A stretch of DNA of 28,697 nt from Chara braunii. Lineage: Eukaryota > Streptophyta > Charophyceae > Charales > Characeae. The notes under the pieces were generated by a model. The model made no database searches and was not told where the DNA came from. It saw nothing but the letters and a program-made list of their open reading frames with translations. Every line of letters starts with the position of its first letter. The stretch's first letter is position 1. The DNA lies in the NCBI GenBank assembly GCA_003427395.1, contig BFEA01000162.1:681642-710338 (forward strand), written 5' to 3'. This document shows, piece after piece, positions 28,582 to 28,697 of this stretch. A program made the position numbers and the translations under genes.

Positions 28582-28697
28582 GCCTCCTGATGAGTCGGTG
28601 AAACTCCGACGAAACAGTTTGTCACAGCCCCTCGTTTGTTGTCCTCTTCTCCCTCTCTGCCTACGGTTTACCGGGCAGTTCTATTTGACGATATATA
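28582..28697 (+). ncRNA. Hammerhead element, 5'-truncated copy 3 (runs to window end)
   Basis: Core CTGATGA 28587-28593, stem II GTCGG/CCGAC, loop TGAAACT and GAAA 28611-28614 match the complete ribozyme exactly. The tail to GACGATATATA (28697) matches 27146-27220 with no difference that I can see. Upstream is TATATATATATATGTGACG. The 5' strand of stem III and the cleavage site are absent. The near identity to copy 2 suggests recent activity of the family. Confidence 0.85.

Noticed and set aside
1-28697. CRISPR arrays, bacterial operons or ribosome binding sites
   Set aside because: No regularly spaced short repeats of that type; LTR, SINE and LINE content and microsatellites indicate a eukaryotic nuclear genome.

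Overview
The window reads as repeat-dominated nuclear DNA from a green-lineage eukaryote. The retroelement gag and pol wording (for example KFNDYTHQDP, YLDDILVYS) resembles what I remember of Ty3/gypsy copies in the charophyte alga Chara braunii. That assignment rests on recollection, not a search, so I hold it at moderate confidence. I see no intact host protein-coding gene, no rRNA and no functional tRNA. Nearly everything recognisable is mobile-element sequence, inverted repeats or simple repeats, with long purine (GA)n tracts.

Layout. Bases 1-1600 hold a tRNA-derived SINE-like unit, a large foldback repeat (497-1347) with a small MITE-like insertion in one arm, and a cluster of tail copies of the hammerhead element that reappears at the right end. 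Bases 1600-17000 are mostly non-coding. They hold three decayed LINE C-terminal fragments (about 3850-4332 on +, 6430-6900 on -, 14250-14385 on +), a recurrent palindromic motif built on GTACTGGTGGTTTAAAC, ~200-bp tandem repeats (12007-12700), a near-perfect hairpin (13149-13259) and a long inverted repeat (15014-15908). Bases 17045-25431 are one complete but dead Ty3/gypsy chromovirus. It has a 5-bp target duplication TTCAG, LTRs of 1167 and 1060 bp, an initiator-Met-tRNA primer site, a gag with coiled coil and CCHC knuckle, then protease, RT, RNase H, integrase and chromodomain, interrupted by at least eight stops and several frameshifts. Bases 25432-28697 hold ~195-bp and 128-bp tandem repeats, a tRNA-derived SINE and the hammerhead elements.

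The most interesting content is a type III hammerhead self-cleaving ribozyme at 27086-27145, in which every core nucleotide and all three stems can be paired by eye. Two further copies (26843 and 28582) keep only the 3' part of the motif. They begin 6 and 9 nt downstream of the predicted cleavage position, and both follow TA-rich tracts. Copy 1 and the complete copy lie head to tail 259 bp apart, and a shared tail ends in GACGATATATA. This looks like a small non-autonomous retroelement (Penelope-like or retrozyme-like) that uses TA microsatellites as target. No reverse transcriptase belonging to it is present in the window.
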